Of a stretch of 64,000 nucleotides of DNA, positions 10,608 to 23,029 are shown one piece after another. Under the pieces are notes generated by a model. It searched no databases and had not been told where the DNA came from. It saw only the letters and a list, made by a program, of their open reading frames with translations. The first letter of the stretch is position 1. The number at the start of each line of letters is the position of its first letter. Both the position numbers and the translations under genes were made by a program. Source of the DNA: Lolium rigidum. Taxonomy: Eukaryota > Streptophyta > Magnoliopsida > Poales > Poaceae. The stretch spans positions 266,668,736-266,732,735 of the forward strand of contig NC_061508.1 in NCBI RefSeq assembly GCF_022539505.1, read 5' to 3'.

Positions 10608-11142
10608 ACATAAGCTTTCTCCTTATATTTAAGAGAAGAAAAAGTTGAACCCAAGGTTCCCACAGCTTTTTCAAGTTCGCCAATCCTATTGATTTGATTA
10701 TCATGGACCACACAAGTTCCTAGGACACTAATTCTTTCATCAATTCCTCCTAAGGATTTATCAAGTTCATCAGTTTTATCAAGTAACATTTCCAATTTAG
10801 TTTCAACACTTGGAAATTTTTTCTCTATGGTTTCCAATTTTTTCATGACATCTTCAAGAGAGGTTTCAATTTTAACTTCATTAACAGGTGGTGTTCCAAA
10901 TAAACTCTCAATAATGCAACTAGCTTCTAAAGCAGGAGCGCCTAGGAAGTTACCTCCTGCGAGACAATCAAGAACATACCTATTCCAGCTAGAGATACCA
11001 ACATAAAAATTCCTGAGTAGGATAGTGGTGGAGTGTTTCTTAGTGCACCTATTATGAGCATCACTAATTCTATACCAAGCATCTTTTAAACATTCTCCCC
11101 TTGTTGCTTAAACGAACGAACTTCAACTTCGGGATTACTCAT
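10608..11142 (-). pseudogene. Gypsy A gag, N-terminal fragment
   Basis: The start is at 11142 (MSNPEVEVRSFKQQG). One base is missing near 11098, after which the frame reads CLKDAWYRISDAHNR, LLRNFYVGISSWNRYVLD and a coiled-coil-like tail (MKKLETIEKKFPSVETKLEM). It is cut by CACTA2 after KYKEKAYV. The sequence fits gag of an Athila-type element. It does not resemble gag of gypsy B in this window. Confidence 0.65.
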
Positions 11143-11366
11143 TTTAGCGATAGTAAATAAAGCAAACTAGATAAAGTAAATGCAAGTAACTAATTTTTTT
11201 GTGTTTTTGATATAGAGTGCAAGACGAGTAAATAAAGTAAAGCTAGCAACTAATTTTTTTGTGTTTTGATATAATGCAGCAAACAAAGTAGTAAATAAAG
11301 TAAAGCAAGACAAAAACAAAGTAAAGAGATTGGATTGTGGAGACTCCCCTTGCGGCGTGTCTTGAT

Positions 11367-11384
11367 CTCCCGGCAACGGCGCCA
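11367..11384 (-). promoter_or_regulatory. Primer-binding site of gypsy A (tRNA-Asp type)
   Basis: On the minus strand TGGCGCCGTTGCCGGGAG lies 11 nt past the LTR end. The first 16 bases match the complement of the 3' end of plant tRNA-Asp. Confidence 0.75.
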
Positions 11385-11395
11385 GAAAAAGAGCT

Positions 11396-12991
11396 TGATA
11401 CGCGTACAGCACGCGTCCGTTGGGAACCCCAAGAGGAAGGTGTGATGCGTACAGCGGCAAGTTTTCCCTCAGAAAGAAACCAAGGTTTATCGAACCAGGA
11501 GGAGCCAAGAAGCACGTTGAAGGTTGATGGCGGCGAGATGTAGTGCGGCGCAACACCAGGGATTCCGGCGCCAACGTGGAACCTGCACAACACAACCAAA
11601 GTACTTTGCCCCAACGAAACAGTGAGGTTGTCAATCTCACCGGCTTGCTGTAACAAAGGATTAGATGTATAGTGTGGATGATGATTGTTTGCAGAAAACA
11701 AGTAGAACGAGTATTGCGATAGATTGTATTCGATGTAAAAGAATGGACCGGGGTCCACAGTTCACTAGAGGTGTCTCTCCCATAAGATAAATAGCATGTT
11801 GGGTGAACAAATTACGGTCGGGCAATTGACAAATAGAGAGAGCATGACAATGCACATACATGATATGATAAGTATTGTGAGATTTAATTGGGAATTACGA
11901 CAAAGTACATAGACCGCTATCCAAGCATGCATCTATGCCTAAAAGTCCACCTTCGAGGTTATCATCCGAACCCCTTCCAGTATTAAGTTGCAAAACAACA
12001 GACAATTTCATTAAGTATGGTGCGTAATGTAATCAATAACTACATCCTCGGACATAGCATCAATGTTTTATCCCTAGTGGCAACAACACATCCACAACCT
12101 TAGAACTTTCTGTCACTGTCCCAGATTTAATGGAGGCATGAACCCACTATCGAGCATAAATACTCCCTCTTGGAGTTAAGAGCAAAAACTTGGCCAGAGC
12201 CTCTACTAATAACGGATAGCATGCAAGATCATAAACAACACATAGGTAATAGATTGATAATCAACATAACATAGTATTCTCTATCCATCGGATCCCGACA
12301 AACACAACATATAGAATTACAGATAGATGATCTTGATCATGTTAGGCAGCTCACAAGATCCGACAATGAAGCACATGAGGAGAAGACAACCATCTAGCTA
12401 CTGCTATGGACCCATAGTCCAGGGGTGAACTACTCACTCATCACTCCGGAGGCGACCATGGCGGTGAAGAGTCCTCCGGGAGATGATTCCCCTCTCCGGC
12501 AGGGTGCCGGAGGCGATCTCCGGAATCCCCCGAGATGGGATTGGCGGCGGCGGCGTCTCAGTAAGGTTTTCCGTATCGTGGCTCTCGGTACTGGGGGTTT
12601 CGCAACGAAGGCTTTAAGTAGGCGGAAGGGCAACGCGGGGGGCCACACGAGGCCCCCACACGCCAGGGCCGCGCGGCCAGGGCCCAGGCCGCGCCGCCCT
12701 GTGGTGTCGGCGCCTCGTGGCCCCACTTCCTTTCCCCCTCGGTCTTCTGGAAGCTTCGTGCAAAAATAGGACCCTGGGCGTTGATTTCGTCCAATTCCGA
12801 GAATATTTCCTTTGTAGGATTTCTGAAACCAAAAACAGCGAGAAAACGAGCAATCGGCTCTTCGGCATCTCGTTAATAGGTTAGTGCCGGAAAATACATA
12901 AATACGACATATAATGTGTATAAAACATGTAGATATCATCAATAATGTGGCATGGAACATAATAAATTATCGATACGTCGGAGACGTATCA
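11396..12991 (-). repeat. 5' LTR of gypsy A (1596 bp)
   Basis: On the minus strand it starts TGATACGTCTCCGACGTATC at 12991 and ends ACGCGTATCA at 11396, so the two termini are themselves inverted copies (TGATACG / CGTATCA). Open frames inside (for example 12430-12960) are chance frames in GC-rich LTR sequence. Confidence 0.85.
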
Positions 12992-13848
12992 CACACATAC
13001 CACTCCTAACCTTTATATCTAGTTGAAAGGCACGCATGAACATAGGGGGAGTGCGGTTTAAATCTATTGAGCTATCCCTCCCCCCATAATGCATAAAGAA
13101 ATCCCAAACATATGCTATTTGTCAATTGAGTGACTTATGAGCTTCATGTTGAGTTGTAGTCCGTGAGTCCTAGATACATCTACGCGACCTCACACTACTA
13201 CACTCTTACACGGTGGCTTCGGCCACCAACCTCCTCTTTGAGGGGTTTTTCGGTTCTTTGTGTTTCTTTGTGACCTTTCTTTTTGTCCTTCTTCTTCTTT
13301 CTTTTCTTCGTGTTTTTGGAGAACCTCATTCAAGCTTGTTTTCATTTCTTTGGTTTTTGCAAGCTTGGTTGTATGTTCTTTTTCTCCATCCTTCTAGTTT
13401 CTTTACCCTCCTTTTTGGTGTTCCGATGCCAAAGGGGGAGAAGTTCCTATATGGATGGGGACCTTTGTTGTTTGTAGCCCTTTGGTTCTAGTTGCTTATC
13501 TTTTTGTGTGGCTACATCAACAATTCGTTGGAGGCATCTTATGTTGAGTTTGGGTATTCTCAAGGCTATGGTATGATAACTTCACCCAAATCTCCTTGCA
13601 TGATCTTATGTTGCCTCCATATTGTGCATAGCTACTTGAACATGTCATTTATCCATGTTACATATGTGCTTGGTTTGTAGAAACTAGGGGGGTGATGTCT
13701 CTAGAACATGTGTATTTGTATTCAAATACATATCCATGATATGCACATGTGTAGGGGGAGCTCCGTCGAGTTTATGCAAATCTAAGTATCTCATCATAAT
13801 ATCATTGTAAAGTCTTGTGTTGTCATCAAACACCAAAAATGGGGAGAT
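12992..13848 (+). other. Copia X non-coding 3' internal region
   Basis: Open frames near 13213-13680 are hydrophobic, T-rich chance frames with no recognisable domain. 'gtgtagggggag' near 13750 and 'aaaaatggggagat' at 13835-13848 are typical of the region upstream of copia 3' LTRs. Confidence 0.5.
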
Positions 13849-14084
13849 TGTAAGAGCAAAGTTTAAACCCCAAGTTTTGTGTGTTTGATGACAACACTTG
13901 AGTAATCTCACCATGTGCCGTGAGTATCATTGTTAGATTTGCAAGTGCACGGTGACCTCGCTGGACACGTCAAGATCGGAAGACCGAAGCGTAGTTGATA
14001 GGTTTTCTCGGTTTTGTGTGTGTATCGCGAGGTGACATGGCTGGAGAGAAAAAGGGGAGAAAACCAGTTTTAGCCAGGCCGGTA

Positions 14085-14450
14085 CTACCGGTACCTGTAG
14101 CGGTAGTACCGCTACCCCTATAGGTACCGCCCCATGGTACCGCTCTGAGTTCTGCGCTGAAATTGTCCCACAGTACGAGTTGCGGTACCAAGAGCGGTAG
14201 TACCGCTCACGAGCGGTAGTACCGCCCTTGGTACCGGTCAGGTACCGTAAACTAGTTACGGCAGTACCGCTCTGGTACCGCTCCGGTACCGCTTCGAGTC
14301 CAGTAAGGTTTGGACCCTATTGCGGTACCTCGAGCGGTACCGCGAGCGGTAGTACCGCTCTGCGTCCACGTGGACCAGATCTGGGGAATTCGAACTCAGA
14401 GCGGTAGTACCGCTTCCCAAAAGCGGTAGTACCGCTTAGGCAAAAATTGG
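14085..14450. repeat. Cluster of short palindromes around GGTACC / gcggtagtaccgc
   Basis: About 20 copies of near-palindromic words such as agcggtagtaccgct, ggtaccg and cggtacc are packed into 370 bp of the copia X LTR, just upstream of its probable transcript start. The words can fold locally or pair with each other. Confidence 0.8.
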
Positions 14451-14882
14451 ACATAACGGTTGGATTTGGAGGAGCCTATTTAAGGGCTCCTTCTTCCCCA
14501 ACACGATTTTATCTCTCCTCCCTCTCTCTCCTCCATTGTTGCTGAGCTTAATCCTTGAGGATCTCCCCAACCATCCAACCAATCTTGCCCAAATTTTGAG
14601 GAGTGGTGGAGGAGACCCCGATCTATAGTTCTACCAAGAGAGATTTCACCAATCCTTGATATTCCTTAGTGGAGCTTGGTGCTAGGGTTCCTATTGTGGG
14701 ATATTGGAGAAAGTGCATCCATGGAGGCTAGCTTGGTGTTGTACTAGACCCATGGGTTGTTGGGAGCCTCCTTGTGGTGTGGAGCTCGCCCCAACCTTGT
14801 GAAGGAATCACCGCCTCGACCGGTGTCTTAGTGGAGAAGGGGGGCACCTTCGTGGAGCTCTCTCGAGGAAGAAGGTGAGGCT

Positions 14883-16477
14883 CGATGGCGTGTATTTCAC
14901 ACGTTCGTTGGGCAACCCCAAGAGGAAGGTATGATGCGCACAGCAGCAAGTTTTCCCTCGGAAAGAAACCAAGGTTTATCGAACCGGGAGGAGCCAAGAA
15001 GCACGTTGAAGGTTGATGGCGGCGGGATGTAGTGCGGCGCAACACCGGAGATTCCGGCGCCAACGTGGAACCTGCACAACACAACCAAAGTACTTTGCCC
15101 CAACGAAACAGTGAGGTTGTCAATCTCACCGGCTTGTCGTAACAAAGGATTAACCGTATTGTGTGGAAGATGATTGTTTGCGAGAGAAAATAGTAAAAAC
15201 AAGTATTGCAGCAGATTTGTATTTCGAGTATTAAAGAATGGACCGGGGTCCACAGTTCACTAGAGGTGTCTCTCCCATAAGATAAAAGCATGTTGGGTGA
15301 ACAAATTACGGTCGGGCAATTGACAAATAGAGAGGGCATAACAATGCACATACATGACATGATAAGTATAGTGAGATTTAATTGGGAATTACGACAAAGT
15401 ACATAGACCGCCATCCAACTGCATCTATGCCTAAAAAGTCCACCTTCAGGTTATCATCCGAACCCCTTCCAGTATTAAGTTGCTAACAACAGACAATTGC
15501 ATTAAGTATGGTGCGTAATGTAATCAACAACTACATCCTCGGACATAGCGCCAATGTTTTATCCCTAGTGGCAACAGCACAACACAACCTTAGAACTTTA
15601 CGTCACCTGTCCCGAGTGTCAATGCGGGCATGAACCCACTATCGAGTATAAATACTCCCTCTTGGAGTTAAAAGTAAAAACTTGGCCGAGCCTCTACTAG
15701 TAACGGAGAGCATGCAAGATCATAAACAACACATATGTAATAACTTGATAATTAACATGACATGGTATTCTCTATCCATCGGATCCCGACAAACACAACA
15801 TAGAGTATTACGGATAGATGATCTTGATCATGTTAGGCAGCTCACAAGATCCAACAATGAAGCACAATGAGGAGAAGACAACCATCTAGCTACTTGCTAT
15901 GGACCCATAGTCCAGGGGTGAACTACTCACTCATCACTCCGGAGGCGACCATGGCGGTGTAGAGTCCTCCGGGAGATGAATCCCCTCTCCGGCGGGGTGC
16001 CGGAGGAGATCTCCAGAATCCCCGAGATGGGATCGGCGGCGGCGGCGTCTCGGTAAGGTTTTCCGTATCGTGGTTTTTCGCATCGGGGGTTTCGCGACGG
16101 AGGCTTTAAGTAGGCGGAAGGGCGAGTCGGGGGCCCGACGAGGGGCCACACCATAGGGCGGCGCGGGCCCCCTTGGCCGCGCCGCCTTGTGGTGTCGCCA
16201 CCTCGTGGCCCCACTTCGTATGTTCTTCGGTCTTCTGGAAGCTCCGTGGAAAAATAGGCCCACGGGTCTTCGTTTCGTCCAATTCCGAGAATATTTCGTT
16301 ACTAGGATTTACGAAACCAAAAACAGCGAGAAAACGGAACTGGCACTTCGGCATCTTGTTAATAGGTTAGTTCCAGAAAATGCACCAATATGACATAAAG
16401 TGTGCATAAAACATGTAGGTATCATCAATAATATGGCATAGAACATAAGAAATTATCGATACGTCGGAGACGTATCA
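14883..16477 (-). repeat. 3' LTR of gypsy B
   Basis: On the minus strand it starts TGATACGTCTCC at 16477 and ends ACGCCATCG at 14883, where the 5' LTR ends CATCA. The terminal CA has thus changed to CG at this end. Confidence 0.85.
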
Positions 16478-19067
16478 AGCATCCCCAAGCTTAGTTCTGC
16501 TCGTCCCGAGCGGGTAAAACGATAACAAAGATAATTTCGAAGTGATATGCCATCATAACCTTGATCATACTATTTGTAAACATATGTAATGAATGCAGCG
16601 ATCATAACAATGGTAATGACATGAGTAAACAAGTGAATCATAAGGCAAAGACTTTTCATGAATAGTACTTCAAGACAAGCATTAATAAGTCTTGCATAAG
16701 AGTTAACTCATAAAGCAATAAATCAAAGTAAAGGTATTGAAGCAACACAAAGGAAGATTAAGTTTCAGCGGTTGCTTTCAACTTGTAACATGTATATCTC
16801 ATGGATAATTGTCAACATAGAGTAATATAACAAGTACAATATGCAAGTATGTAGGAATCAATGCACAGTTCACACAAGTGTTTGCTTCTTGAGGTGGAGA
16901 GAGATAGGTGAACTGACTCAACATAAAAGTAAAAAGAATGGTCCTTCAAAGAGGAAAGCATCGATTGCTATATTTGTGCTAGAGCTTTTATTTTGAAAAC
17001 ATGAAACAATTTTGTCAACGGTAGTAATAAAGCATATGAGTTATGTACATTATATCTTACAAGTTGCAAGTCTCATGCATAGTATACTAATAGTGCCCGC
17101 ACCTTGTCCTAATTAACTTGGACTACCTGGATCTTTGCAATGCATATGTTTTGACCAAGTGTCACAATGGGTTACCTCCATGCCGCCTGTACAAAGGTCT
17201 AAGGAGAAAGCTCGCATTTTGGATTTCTCGCTTTTGATTATTCTCAACTTAGACATCCAAACCGGGACAACATGGACAACAGATAATGGACTCCTCTTTA
17301 ATGCATAAGCATGTGGCAACAATTATTATTCTCATATGAGATTGAGGATATATGTCCAAACTGAAACTTCCACCATGAATCATGGCTTTAGTTAGCGGCC
17401 CAAAGTTCTTCTCTAACAATATGCATGCTCCAACCATGAAGGTGGTAGATCTCTCTTGCTTCGGACAAGACGGACATGCATAGCAACTCACATGATATTC
17501 AACAAAGAATAGTTGATGGCGTCCCCAGAAACATGGTTATCGCTCAACAAGCAACTTAATAAGAGATAAAGTGCATAAGTACATATTCAATACCACAATA
17601 GTTTTTTAAGCTATTTGTCCCATGAGCTATATATTGCAAAGGTGAATGATGGAATTTTAAAGGTAGCACTCAAGCAATTTACTTTGGAATGGCGGAGAAA
17701 TACCATGTAGTAGGTAGGTATGGTGGACACAAATGGCATAGTGGTTGGCTCAAGTATTTTGGATGCATGAGAAGTATTCCCTCTCGATACAAGGTTTAGG
17801 CTAGCAAGGTTATTTGAAACAAACACAAGGATGAACGGTACAGACAAAACTCACATAAAAGACATATGGTAAACATTATAAGACTCCATACCGTCTTCCT
17901 TGTTGTTCAAAACTCAATACTAGATGTTATCTAGACTCTAGAGAAACTAAATATGCAAACCAAATTAACAAGCTCTAAGTATTTCTTCATTAATGGGTGC
18001 AAATTATATGATGCAAGAGCTTAAACATGAGCACAACAATTTCCAAGTATCAAATTATCCAAGACATTTTAGAGTTACTACATGTAGCATTTTCCAATTC
18101 CAACCATATAACAATTTAACGAAGAAGAAACTTCGCCATGAATACTATGAGTAGAGCCTAAGGACATATTTGTCCATATGCTACAGCGGAGCGTGTCTCT
18201 CTTCCATAAAGTGAATGCTAGGATCCATTTTATTCAAACAAAACAAAAAACAAAAACATACCGACGCTCCAAGCAAAGTGCATAAGATGTGACGGAATAA
18301 AAATATAGTTTCGGGGGAGGAACTCGATAATGTTGTCGATGAAGAAGGGGATGCCTTGGGCATCCCCAAGCTTAGACGCTTGAGTCTTCTTAGAATATGC
18401 AGGGGTGAACCACCGGGGCATCCCCAAGCTTAGAAGCTTTCACTCTCCTTGATCATATTGCATCATACTCCTCTCTTGATCCTTGAAAACTTCCTCCACA
18501 CCAAACTCGAAACAACTCATTAGAGGGTTAGTGCATAATAAAAATTAACATGTTCAGAGGTGACACAATCATTCTTAACACTTCTGGACATTGCATAAAG
18601 CTACTGGACATTAGTGGATCAAAGAAATTCATCCAACATAACAAAAGAGGCAATGCGAAATAAAAGACAGAATCTGTCAAAACAGAACAGTCCGTAAAGA
18701 TGGATTTTATTAGGCCACCATACTTGGTCAAACGAAAATGCTCAAATTGAATGAAAGTTGCGTACATATCTGAGGATCATGCCCGTAAATTGGCTTAATT
18801 TTCTGAGCTACCTACAGGGAGATAGACCCAGATTCGTGACAGCAAAGAAATCGTGAACTGCGCAGTAATCCAAATCTAGTACTTACTTTTCTATCAAAGA
18901 CTTTACTTGGCACAACAAAACATAAAACTAAGATAAGGAGAGGTTGCTACAGTAGTAAACAACTTCCAAGACACAAATATAAAACAAAAATACTGGAGTA
19001 AAAACATGGGTTGTCTCCCATAAGCGCTTTTCTTTAACGCCTTTCAGCTAGGCGCAGAAAGTGTAAC
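16478..19067 (-). other. Gypsy B non-coding 3' region with three polypurine-tract copies
   Basis: This 2.6-kb stretch between the protease stop and the 3' LTR holds no convincing gene. The word ctaagcttggggatgc (minus strand) is present beside the LTR (16478-16494) and twice more near 18359-18375 and 18417-18433. Small open frames here lack domains. Confidence 0.65.
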
Positions 19068-21177
19068 TCAAGTATTATCAAGAGATGAAGCATCAACATC
19101 ATAATTTGTTCTAATAATAGAATCATAAGGTAACTTCATTCTCTTTCTAGGGAATTGTTCCATACCTTTCTTGAGAGGAAATTGATATTTAATATTACCT
19201 TCCTTCATATCAATAGTGGCACCAACGGTTCGAAGAAAAGGTCTTCCCAATATAATGGGGCAAGATGCATTGCATTCAATATCCAAGACAACAAAATCAA
19301 CGGGGACAAGGTTATTGTTAACCATAATATGAACATTATCAACTTTCCCCAAAGGTTTCTTTTTAGCATTATCAGCGAGATTAACATCCAAATAACAATT
19401 TTTCAATGGTGACAAGTCAAGCATATCATAGACTTTCTTAGGCATAACAGAAATACTTGCACCAAGATCACATAAAGCATTACAATCAAAATCTTTGACT
19501 TTCATTTTAATGATGGGCTCCCAACCATCTTCTAGCTTTCTAGGAATAGAAGTTTCAAGTTTTAGTTTCTCTTCTCTAGCTTTTATGAGAGCATTTGTAA
19601 TATATTTTGTGAAAGCCAAATTTATAGCGCTAGCATTGGGACTCTTAGCAAGTTTTTGCAAGAAATTTATAACTTCAGAGATGTGGCAATCATCAAAATC
19701 TAAATCATTACAATCTAAAGCAATGGGATTATCATCCCCAAGGTTGGAAAAAATTTCAGCAGTTTTATCACAAGCAGTTTCACGAGTTTTAGCGGTTTCG
19801 GGTAATTTTGCGCGCTTTGCACTAGGAGTAGAAGCATTGCCAACACCAATTATTTTACCATTGATAGTAGGAGGTGCAGCACCATATGAATCATTAGCAT
19901 TGCTAGTGGTGGTAATAGTCCAAACTTTAGCTACATTTTCCTCTTTAGCTAGTTTTTCATTTTCTTCTCTATCCCACCTAGCACGCAGTTCAGCCATTAA
20001 TCTTATATTCTCATTAATTCTAACTTGGATGGCATTTGCTGTAGTAACAATTTTATTTTCAATATCCCTATTAGGCATAACTTTCGATTTCAAAAGATCA
20101 ACATCGGAGGCAAGACTATCAACTCTAGAAACAAGAATATCAATTTTATTGAGCTTTTCCTCAACAGATTTGTTAAAGGCAGTTTGTGTATTAATAAATT
20201 CTTTAAGCATGGCTTCAAGTCCAGGGGGTGTATTCCTATTATTGTTGTAAGAATTCCCATAAGAATTAGCATAACCGTTACCATTATTATAAGGATATGG
20301 CCTATAGTTATTACTAGAATTGTCCCGATAAGCATTGTTGTTGAAATTATTATTTTTAATGAAGTTTACATCAACATGTTCTTCTTGGGCAACCAATGAA
20401 GCTAGTGGAACATTATTAGGATCAACATTAGTCCTATCATTCGCAAGCATAGACATAATAGCATCAACTTTATCATTCAAGGAAGAGGATTCTTCAACAG
20501 AATTTACCTTCTTACCTTGTGGAGCTCTTTCCGTGTGCCATTCAGAGTAATTAACCATCATATTATCAAGGAGCTTTGTTGCTTCACCAAGAGTGATGGA
20601 CATAATGGTACCTCCAGCAGCTGAATCCAATAAATTCCGCGAAGAAAAATTTAGTCCTGCATAGAAGGTTTGGATGATCATCCAAGTAGTCAGTCCATGG
20701 GTTGGGCAATTTTTAACCAGAGATTTCATTCTTTCCCAAGCTTGAGCAACATGTTCATTATCTAATTGTTTAAAATTCATTATGCTACTCCTCAAAGATA
20801 TAATTTTAGCAGGGGGATAATATCTACCAATAAAAGCATCCTTGCATTTAGTCCATGAATCAATACTATTCTTAGGCAGAGATAGCAACCAATCTTTAGC
20901 TCTTCCTCTTAATGAGAAAGGGAACAATTTTAATTTTATAATGTCACCATCTACATCTTTATATTTTTGCATTTCACATAGTTCAACAAAATTATTGAGA
21001 TGGGCAGCAGCATCATCAGAACTAACACCAGAAAATTGCTCTCGCATAACAAGATTTAGTAAAGCAGGTTTAATTTCATTCTGCTGTAGTAGCAGGTGGA
21101 GAAATAGGTGTGCATAGGAAATCATTATTATTTGTGCTAGTGAAGTCACACAACTTAGTATTTTCAGGGTTGGCCAT
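19068..21177 (-). pseudogene. Gypsy B gag-protease polyprotein, frameshifted near its start
   Basis: The start by homology is ATG at 21177 (MANPENTKLCDFTS). A one-base shift near 21085 moves to the long frame, which runs from EIKPALLNLVMREQFSGV to the stop at 19068. The gag domain includes RGRAKDWLLSLP and DAFIGRYYPPAK. An Asn/Tyr-rich linker follows, then a coiled coil. A retropepsin-type aspartic protease domain comes near the end, with active-site CDLGAS (Leu in place of the usual Thr, common in this lineage) and the ILGRPFL motif. The product would build the particle and cut itself. Without the shift the protein would be about 700 residues. No RT or integrase follows. Confidence 0.8.
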
Positions 21178-21401
21178 TTTAGCAATAGTAAATAAAACAA
21201 ACTAGATAAAGTAAATGCAAGTAAACTAATTTTTTTGTGTTTTTGATATAGCAAACAAGACAGTAAATAAAGTAAAGCTAGCAACTAATTTTTTTGTGTT
21301 TTGATATAATGCAGCAAACAAAGTAGTAAATAAAATAAAGCAAGACAAAAACAAAGTAAAGAGATTGAGAAGTGGAGACTCCCCTTGCGGCGTGTCTTGA
21401 T

Positions 21402-21419
21402 CTCCCGGCAACGGCGCCG
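21402..21419 (-). promoter_or_regulatory. Primer-binding site of gypsy B (tRNA-Asp type)
   Basis: The minus strand reads CGGCGCCGTTGCCGGGAG, 11 nt past the LTR end. The first base differs from gypsy A's site. Confidence 0.7.
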
Positions 21420-21430
21420 GAAAATATGCT

Positions 21431-23029
21431 TGATGGCGTGTATTTCACACGTTCGTTGGGCAACCCCAAGAGGAAGGTATGATGCGCACAGCAGCAAGTT
21501 TTCCCTCGAAAGAAACCAAGGTTTATCGAACCGGGAGGAGCCAAGAAGCACGTTGAAGGTTGATGGCGGCGGGATGTAGTGCGGCGCAACACCAGAGATT
21601 CCGGCGCCAACGTGGAACCTGCACAACACAACCAAAGTACTTTGCCCCAACGAAACGAGTGAGGTTGTCAATCTCACCGGCTTGCTCGTAACAAAGGATT
21701 AACCGTATTGTGTGGAAGATGATTGTTTGCGAGAGAAAATAGTAAAAACAAGTATTGCAGCAGATTTGTATTTCGAGTATTAAAGAATGGACCGGGGTCC
21801 ACAGTTCACTAGAGGTGTCTCTCCCATAAGATAAAAGCATGTTGGGTGAACAAATTACGGTCGGGCAATTGACAAATAGAGAGGGCATAACAATGCACAT
21901 ACATGACATGATAAGTATAGTGAGATTTAATTGTGCATTACGACAAAGTACATAGACCGCCATCCAAGCTGCATCTATGCCTAAAAAGTCCACCTTCGAG
22001 GTTATCATCCGAACCCCTTCCGGTATTAAGTTGCTAACAACGAGACAATTGCATTAAGTATGGTGCGTAATGTAATCAACAACTACATCCTCGGACATAG
22101 CGCCAATGTTTTATCCCTAGTGGCAACGAGCACAACACAACCTTAGAACTTTACGTCACTGTCCCAGTGTCAATGCGAGGCATGAACCCACTATCGAGCA
22201 TAAATACTCCCTCTTGGAGTTAAAAGTAAAAACTTGGCCGAGCCTCTACTAGTAACGGAGAGCATGCAAGATCATAAACAACACATATGTAATAACTTGA
22301 TAATTAACATGACATGGTATTCTCTATCCATCGGATCCCGACAAACACAACATAGAGTATTACGGATAGATGATCTTGATCATGTTAGGCAGCTCACAAG
22401 ATCCAACAATGAAGCACAATGAGGAGAAGACAACCATCTAGCTACTCGCTATGGACCCATAGTCCGGGGGTGAACTACTCACTCATCACTCCGGAGGCGA
22501 CCATGGCGGTGTAGAGTCCTCCGGGAGATGAATCCCTCTCCGGCAGGGTGCGGAGGAGATCTCGGAATCCCCCGAGATGGGATCGGCGGCGGCGGCGTCT
22601 CGGTAAGGTTTTCCGTATCGTGGTTTTTCGCATCGGGGTTTCGCGACGGAGGCTTTAAGTAGGCGGAAGGGCGGAGTCGGGGGCCCGACGAGGGGGCCAC
22701 ACCATAGGGCGGCGCGGGCCCCCTTGGCGCGCGCCGCCTTGTGGTGTCGCCACCTCGTGGCCCCACTTCGTATGTTCTTTGGTCTTCCGGAAGCTCCGGT
22801 GGAAAAATAGGCCCCTGGGTCTTCGTTTCGTCCAATTCCGAGAATATTTCGTTACTAGGATTTCGAAACCAAAAACAGCAGAAAACGAGAGCCGGCACTT
22901 CGGCATCTTGTTAATAGGTTAGTTCCAGAAAATGCACCAATATGACATAAAGTGTGCATAAAACATGTAGGTATCATCAATAATATGGCATAGAACATAA
23001 GAAATTATCGATACGTCGGAGACGTATCA
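21431..23029 (-). repeat. 5' LTR of gypsy B (1599 bp)
   Basis: On the minus strand it starts TGATACGTCTCCGACGTATC at 23029 and ends CACGCCATCA at 21431. It matches 14883-16477 closely throughout. Confidence 0.9.

Larger units (their letters stand above)
10608..12991 (-). mobile_element. Ty3/gypsy element A (Athila-like), 5' LTR and start of gag
   Basis: On the minus strand: LTR 12991-11396, primer-binding site, leader, gag start at 11142, then abrupt loss of homology at 10607 where CACTA2 begins. The right flank (12992 on) is 3' internal sequence of copia X. The 3' half is outside the window. Its LTR is clearly related to that of gypsy B, but the gag is not. Confidence 0.8.
14883..23029 (-). 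mobile_element. Gypsy B, complete Athila-like LTR retrotransposon without pol
   Basis: The element is 8147 bp. Minus-strand order: 5' LTR (23029-21431), tRNA-Asp-type primer site, gag-protease (21177-19068), about 2.6 kb non-coding, polypurine tract, 3' LTR (16477-14883). The flanking bases aggct (14878-14882) and aggcc (23030-23034) are a 5-bp target duplication with one mismatch. No reverse transcriptase, RNase H or integrase frame is present, so the element must rely on enzymes from relatives. The two LTRs look nearly identical apart from scattered changes, which suggests a fairly recent insertion. Confidence 0.85.

Noticed and set aside
11367..11384. tRNA-Asp gene fragment
   Set aside because: The match is to the 3' end only, sits 11 nt from an LTR end, and is a retrotransposon primer-binding site.
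12430..12960. Open frame of 176 codons, minus strand
   Set aside because: It falls entirely within the LTR of gypsy A, and the same region in gypsy B has different frames.
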